A stretch of 64,000 bases of DNA from Bradyrhizobium sp. NFR13. GTDB taxonomy: Bacteria > Pseudomonadota > Alphaproteobacteria > Rhizobiales > Xanthobacteraceae. Below the pieces are notes generated by a model. It did not search any database, was not told the DNA's origin, and was given only the letters and a program-made list of their open reading frames with translations. Location: NCBI RefSeq assembly GCF_900114605.1, contig NZ_FOTP01000002.1:682001-746000 (forward strand). Reading direction: 5' to 3'. Shown here one piece after another: positions 59,878-64,000 of the stretch. Numbering within the stretch: the stretch's first letter is position 1; every line of letters begins with the position of its first letter. A program made the translations under genes and the position numbers.

Positions 59878-62079
59878 TTACGAGGATTGGTGACGCTCCG
59901 AACGGCGGGTGAGCCGGCGCGGGGATGATTTCTCAAGCGACTTTCCACGGCCAGACAGACTCGGATTCGTCATGAAGTAATTGTGCACATTGAAGGGTTC
60001 CTCGCCCTTCGCTGCCTTCATACGCGTTGACGACCCATCGGGCAACAATTGCCAGCTCTGTTCCGTGTCCTTGAGATTGGCCACCATGATCTGTTCAAGC
60101 ACCTGAGTGTGCACGGTGGGGTTCTGCAGCGGACACAGAACCTCGACGCGGCGATCCAGATTGCGCGGCATCATGTCAGCCGACGAGATATATACCGCCG
60201 CCTTTGGGCTCGGCAGGCCGTTGCCCATGCCGAAGCAGTAGATTCGACCGTGTTCGAGGAAGCGGCCGATGATCGACTTGACGCGAATGTTCTCGGACAG
60301 ACCAGGCACGCCGGGCCGCAGGCAGCAGATGCCACGCACGATCAGTTCAACGGACACGCCGGCATTCGACGCTTCATAGAGCGCATCGATGATTTCCGGA
60401 TCGACCAGCGAATTCATCTTGAGCCAGATCGCACCGGGCTTGCCACTACGGGCAAACGCTGCCTCACCGCGGATGTGTTCGAGCATGCGTCCGCGCAAGG
60501 TCAGCGGCGACACGGCCATCTTCTCGATGTCGCTGGGCTCGGCATAGCCGGTGATGTAGTTAAAGACGCGTGCGGCATCGCGACCGATGATCGGGTCGGA
60601 CGTGAAATATGACAGATCGGTGTAGATGCGCGCTGTAACCGGATGATAGTTGCCGGTGCCGGCGTGGACATAGGTCGTGAGCGAGCCGCCCTCGCGGCGC
60701 ACCACCAGCGACAGCTTGGCGTGGGTCTTCAATTCCAGGAAGCCATAGACCACCTGGACACCGGCGCGTTCGAGATCCCGCGCCCAGCGGATATTGGCCT
60801 CCTCGTCGAACCGTGCACGCAGCTCGACGAGCGCCGTCACCGACTTGCCGGCTTCGGCGGCCTCGACCAGCGTGCGGACAATCGGCGAGTTGTTGGAGGT
60901 GCGATACAGCGTCTGCTTGATCGCAACCACGTCCGGATCGCGCGCGGCCTGCTGCAGGAACTGCACGACAACGTCGAAGGATTCATAAGGATGATGGACA
61001 ATCAGGTCCTTCTGACGGATCGCGGCAAAGATGTCGCCGCCATGATCGCGCACGCGTTCCGGATGACGCGGTACATAAGGTACGAATTCGAGATCAGGCC
61101 GATCGAGGCGTGTGAGCTGCGAGACCTCGTTCATGGCGAGGATACCATCGACCAGCAGGATTTCGTCATCCGAGGTCGCCAGCGCCCGCTGCACGAAGGC
61201 GCGAAGCTCTGCCGGCATGCTAGCTTCGATTTCGAGGCGGATCACCGACCCTCTGCGACGACGCTTCAGCGCAGTCTCGAATAGCCGGACCAGATCCTCG
61301 GCCTCTTCTTCGACTTCAAGTTCACTGTCGCGAATGATGCGGAAGGCACCCTGCCCCTGCACGGTGTAGCCCGGGAACAGACGCGCGATGAACAGACCGG
61401 TGGCCTGCTCCAGCGTGATCAGGCGAACCGCGCCGTCCTTGCCGGGGGTCGGTAGGCGGATGAAGCGATCGATCTTGCCGGGCATACGGATGAGTGCGTT
61501 CATCATCTTACCATCGGACACCCGCGACAGATGCAGCGCGATGGTGAAACCGAGGCTCGGAATGAACGGGAACGGGTGTGCCGGATCGATCGCCAGCGGC
61601 GTCAACAACGGGAAAATGTTGTGGAGGAAATGATCCTCGATCCATGTCCGATCGGCCTTGCTGACCTCCTTGCCGTCGAGCAGCACGATGCCAACATCGG
61701 CCAGCATGCCACGCTGGTCGCGCCAGATCGCCTGCTGGTCAGAGCCGAGCTTGGAGACCGCACTGTTGATCAGGGCCAGTTGCTCGGCCGGGGTCAGGCC
61801 ATCGGGGCTGCGCTCGGTGATTCCCTCACGGACCTGCGCCTTGATACCGGCGACGCGGACCATGAAGAATTCATCAAGGTTGTTTGCGGAAATAGACAAA
61901 AAGCGAACGCGTTCCAGCGCCGGATGGCCGGGATTGACCGACTCCTCGAGAACGCGGCGGTTGAAATGCAGCCAGGACAGTTCGCGATTGATGAAGCGCT
62001 CGGGACCTGATGCGACCACCTCTGCAGGTTTGGCTTCGCCCTTTTTCTCTTCAATAACAATCTCTTCCGCGGAATCCAT
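59878..62079 (-). CDS. ppk: Polyphosphate kinase 1
   Basis: The 733-residue enzyme has the PPK1 N-terminal [37 protein letters not shown], the phospho-histidine region in [18 protein letters not shown], and the C-terminal [19 protein letters not shown]. It makes polyphosphate from ATP at the inner membrane. I take ATG at 62079 as the start because the family sequence begins soon after; ATG at 62094 is also in frame. The ppx gene follows directly, giving a synthesis and breakdown pair. Confidence 0.94.
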   Translation of the reverse strand: MDSAEEIVIEEKKGEAKPAEVVASGPERFINRELSWLHFNRRVLEESVNPGHPALERVRFLSISANNLDEFFMVRVAGIKAQVREGITERSPDGLTPAEQLALINSAVSKLGSDQQAIWRDQRGMLADVGIVLLDGKEVSKADRTWIEDHFLHNIFPLLTPLAIDPAHPFPFIPSLGFTIALHLSRVSDGKMMNALIRMPGKIDRFIRLPTPGKDGAVRLITLEQATGLFIARLFPGYTVQGQGAFRIIRDSELEVEEEAEDLVRLFETALKRRRRGSVIRLEIEASMPAELRAFVQRALATSDDEILLVDGILAMNEVSQLTRLDRPDLEFVPYVPRHPERVRDHGGDIFAAIRQKDLIVHHPYESFDVVVQFLQQAARDPDVVAIKQTLYRTSNNSPIVRTLVEAAEAGKSVTALVELRARFDEEANIRWARDLERAGVQVVYGFLELKTHAKLSLVVRREGGSLTTYVHAGTGNYHPVTARIYTDLSYFTSDPIIGRDAARVFNYITGYAEPSDIEKMAVSPLTLRGRMLEHIRGEAAFARSGKPGAIWLKMNSLVDPEIIDALYEASNAGVSVELIVRGICCLRPGVPGLSENIRVKSIIGRFLEHGRIYCFGMGNGLPSPKAAVYISSADMMPRNLDRRVEVLCPLQNPTVHTQVLEQIMVANLKDTEQSWQLLPDGSSTRMKAAKGEEPFNVHNYFMTNPSLSGRGKSLEKSSPRRLTRRSERHQSS

Positions 62080-62235
62080 GAGACAGCAATCCATCCAGTT
62101 CAAGCAGCGCTATAGTGCCGACAAATCACAGCGGACATTGCGTCAGTTGCATGACGCTTCAATGACATTGAGGAACCTGCCTGCTGCGCCGTCAAGGCAC
62201 GGTTTGACGCGCCGCGTTTGACGTCCAAGGCTAAG

Positions 62236-62913
62236 TCAGGCGTCGCGCAGCAGTTCCGCGGCCAATGCACGGGTGACCGGGCGCCCAAGCCGAAGCGCCT
62301 CGCTGTCCAGCAGCTCCACCGTATGGCGGGCGGCCGCGAATGACCGCTCGATGCGGCTCGCCACGTAGCTGACCACGCTCTCGTCGATGCTAAGCTGGCG
62401 GTCGGCGCAAAACTTCACGATCAGCGCCCGAAACAACCCGTCATCCGGCGGCATCAGATTGACCACCGGGATCGCACGCAGCCGCGACCGCAGATCGCGT
62501 AATTCGACCTCCATGGCAGCCGGAGCGACCCGCGCCGTGATCAGCACATAGGCGTTGTCTTGACGTGCCAGGTTGAGAAGGTGGAACAGCGCCCGCTCAT
62601 CGAAGGCATCGGCATTGAGATCCTCCACGACCAGCGCATTGGTCACCAGCTCGCCCGGAACCGTCGCGGCGGTGAGGCTGCGCGCCATAGTGGAGCGCGC
62701 CCCGGCCTCCTCGGCCCAGATCGCCGCCAGATGGCTCTTGCCGGATCCCTCGGGGCCGACAAGCAGCATGACCCGGTTGGGCCAGTCCGGCCAGCAATCG
62801 ATCAGTCCCAGCGCCTCGGCATTTGCCGGACCCTCAAGGAAATTGTCGCGGGACAGGCTCTCCGCATGGGGCAGCGCGAACGCCAATTGACGGGGTTGGA
62901 CGCGGGCGACCAC
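62236..62913 (-). CDS. hdaA: DnaA-related regulator of replication initiation (HdaA/Hda-like)
   Basis: This 225-residue AAA+ protein matches the DnaA ATPase region but lacks the DNA-binding domain. It has the clamp-binding-like QLAFALP near residue 9, Walker A VGPEGSGKSH, the sensor/arginine region RDLRSRLRAIPVVNLMPPDD, and the helical lid. Hda proteins bound to the sliding clamp make DnaA hydrolyse ATP, which limits re-initiation. The start is GTG with GGAG seven bases upstream. The CDP-alcohol transferase gene is 46 bases upstream on the same strand. Confidence 0.88.
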   Translation of the reverse strand: MVARVQPRQLAFALPHAESLSRDNFLEGPANAEALGLIDCWPDWPNRVMLLVGPEGSGKSHLAAIWAEEAGARSTMARSLTAATVPGELVTNALVVEDLNADAFDERALFHLLNLARQDNAYVLITARVAPAAMEVELRDLRSRLRAIPVVNLMPPDDGLFRALIVKFCADRQLSIDESVVSYVASRIERSFAAARHTVELLDSEALRLGRPVTRALAAELLRDA

Positions 62914-62959
62914 GCAAATACTCCATACCGGCTGCGCCGGCGAACGTTACGAATACGAG

Positions 62960-63514
62960 TTACCTGGGGTCCTGGCCGGGTTCGATGGTGCTCATGTGTC
63001 GCATCCACTCAACAAGATAGAAGGACACGGAGAGCAACGTCAGAACGGTCACAAAACCCATTAAAATCAAATCATAAGGCGAGGATCTGAAACCAAATCC
63101 GAGGGAGGCGAGAACCAGGGCCGCGAACGCCACCTGAGCCACCGTATTCAGCTTCGACACCATCAGCGGCTTCATCGGGATCGGCTTGCCAAACAACCAC
63201 GACACAATGACGGCGCTCACGATCATGATATCCCGCGACACCACCAGAATCACGAGCCAGCGCGGCACTGCCCCCCATATCCCCAGGGATACATAGATCG
63301 AGACCAGCAACGCCTTGTCGGCCAGGGGATCGAGCAGCGCACCGAGTTCGCTGGCCATGTTGAAGCGTTTGGCCAGGAAACCGTCGATTGCATCGCTGAC
63401 CCCGGCAATCACAAAGATTGCAAAGGCGATCTCCATCTGGCTCGACGCAATCGCCCAGACGATCACTGGCACCAGCAGGATGCGCCCGAGGGTGATGAAA
63501 TTGGGGATACTCAC
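62960..63514 (-). CDS. CDP-alcohol phosphatidyltransferase family protein
   Basis: A 184-residue membrane enzyme with about six helices and the CDP-alcohol motif SDAIDGFLAKRFNMASELGALLDPLADK. The usual D-G-x2-A-R has lysine for arginine here; the aspartates are intact. It resembles PgsA, which makes phosphatidylglycerol phosphate, but may be another such transferase, since the exact acceptor alcohol is not readable. The start GTG overlaps a possible small upstream frame by four bases. hdaA follows. Confidence 0.87.
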   Translation of the reverse strand: MSIPNFITLGRILLVPVIVWAIASSQMEIAFAIFVIAGVSDAIDGFLAKRFNMASELGALLDPLADKALLVSIYVSLGIWGAVPRWLVILVVSRDIMIVSAVIVSWLFGKPIPMKPLMVSKLNTVAQVAFAALVLASLGFGFRSSPYDLILMGFVTVLTLLSVSFYLVEWMRHMSTIEPGQDPR

Positions 63515-63612
63515 GCGGCGCTTCCCGGCTCCGGCCTGTTTCGCAATCCGAGCTTGGGGGCTCCGAGCGGCTTACCGCCTACATAGTAATCGGGATAGCG
63601 TTTACGAGCCAT
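63511..63612 (-). CDS. Possible 33-residue leader/small protein, coupled to the phosphatidyltransferase
   Basis: The frame encodes MARKRYPDYYVGGKPLGAPK and ends ...RPEPGSAA, a basic, proline- and glycine-rich peptide without a membrane segment. Its TGA overlaps the GTG start of the CDP-alcohol gene in GTGA, which suggests translational coupling. There is no good ribosome site before the ATG, so it may be chance. The opposite strand holds the purM promoter. Confidence 0.3.
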   Translation of the reverse strand: MARKRYPDYYVGGKPLGAPKLGLRNRPEPGSAA

Positions 63613-63682
63613 TGCGCAGGCGGGGATTCCGACGTAACCAGCCGAAAATACACAGTTTCGCAGCTTCGCCAGGATACCCGGC

Positions 63683-64000
63683 ATGACCGACCAGAAAAAA
63701 GGCCTCACTTACGCGGACGCGGGCGTCGATATCGATGCCGGCAACCGTCTGGTGGACCTCATCAAGCCGATGGTTCGCGCAACCGCCCGTGCCGGCGCTG
63801 ACGCCGAGATCGGCGGCTTCGGCGGGCTGTTCGATCTCAAGGCCGCCGGCTTCAAGGATCCGGTTCTCGTCGCCGCCACCGACGGTGTTGGCACCAAGGT
63901 CAAGATCGCTATCGAGGCCGGTGTCCATGACGGCATCGGCATCGATCTCGTCGCCATGTCGGTCAACGACCTCGTGGTCCAGGGCGCCGAGCCGCTGTTC
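63683..64000 (+). CDS. purM: Phosphoribosylformylglycinamidine cyclo-ligase (AIR synthetase), N-terminal part
   Basis: The gene begins [20 protein letters not shown] and keeps the PurM signature [18 protein letters not shown] and then [21 protein letters not shown]. It is cut by the window end after 106 codons (about a third of the protein). PurM makes 5-aminoimidazole ribonucleotide with ATP in purine synthesis. AGGA precedes the ATG. The gene is divergent from the CDP-alcohol transferase gene; in related bacteria purN usually follows. Confidence 0.94.
   Translation, partial: MTDQKKGLTYADAGVDIDAGNRLVDLIKPMVRATARAGADAEIGGFGGLFDLKAAGFKDPVLVAATDGVGTKVKIAIEAGVHDGIGIDLVAMSVNDLVVQGAEPLF

Overview
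The window looks like chromosomal DNA of an alphaproteobacterium of the Bradyrhizobium / Rhodopseudomonas / Tardiphaga / Afipia group (Nitrobacteraceae). The signs are high GC content, dense coding, many small secreted proteins of the type common in that family, the dispersed palindrome GCATGATCCCGAAAAGTGG (two copies), and the core block aspS, rnd, ppx, ppk, hdaA, purM. This placement is by family resemblance; no search was run. I saw no insertion sequence, prophage, CRISPR array, rRNA or tRNA gene.

Region 1 (1-8.6 kb): the tail of a NIPSNAP-like gene, a two-gene operon (Bug-type solute receptor plus class II aldolase), then an efflux operon read leftward (adaptor, RND pump, an 84-residue protein, SMR pump). 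A divergent TetR gene faces the operon across a 24-bp near-palindrome. A MEKHLA-domain gene follows.

Region 2 (8.6-15.7 kb): a catabolic island. A divergent GntR/FCD regulator faces a six-gene operon: Bug receptor, mandelate-racemase-type enzyme, fumarylacetoacetate-hydrolase-family enzyme, D-2-hydroxyacid dehydrogenase, a second mandelate-racemase-type enzyme and a second Bug receptor. A perfect 18-bp palindrome lies just before the first operon gene. The set suggests uptake and breakdown of an unidentified hydroxy or sugar acid. No TctA/TctB membrane subunits are present.

Region 3 (15.8-38.8 kb): accessory and housekeeping genes. They include a CPBP protein, an SGNH hydrolase, a Sel1 protein, a duplicated GrlR-like-domain protein, a second RND pump with adaptor and divergent TetR, two MFS exporters (the first lacks a normal start codon), an SDR lacking the catalytic serine, a DEAD-box helicase with a hexapeptide-repeat tail, an MgtC-like protein, a DUF2161 nuclease-fold protein, a GNAT enzyme, a PaaI-type thioesterase, a frameshifted BtuF-like gene, and a divergent PNPOx-like/MocR pair.

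Region 4 (38.8-48.7 kb): small secreted proteins, CreA, an L,D-transpeptidase, a Tat-exported glutathione peroxidase, 1.1 kb of repeat-rich DNA without a clear gene, a polysaccharide deacetylase, a DHFR-like protein, DoxX and malic enzyme.

Region 5 (49-64 kb): a large envelope-anchored protein of unknown function, aspS, a chemoreceptor, selO, rnd, a glycine-rich small protein, the ppk-ppx polyphosphate operon, hdaA, a CDP-alcohol phosphatidyltransferase, and the start of purM, cut by the window edge.
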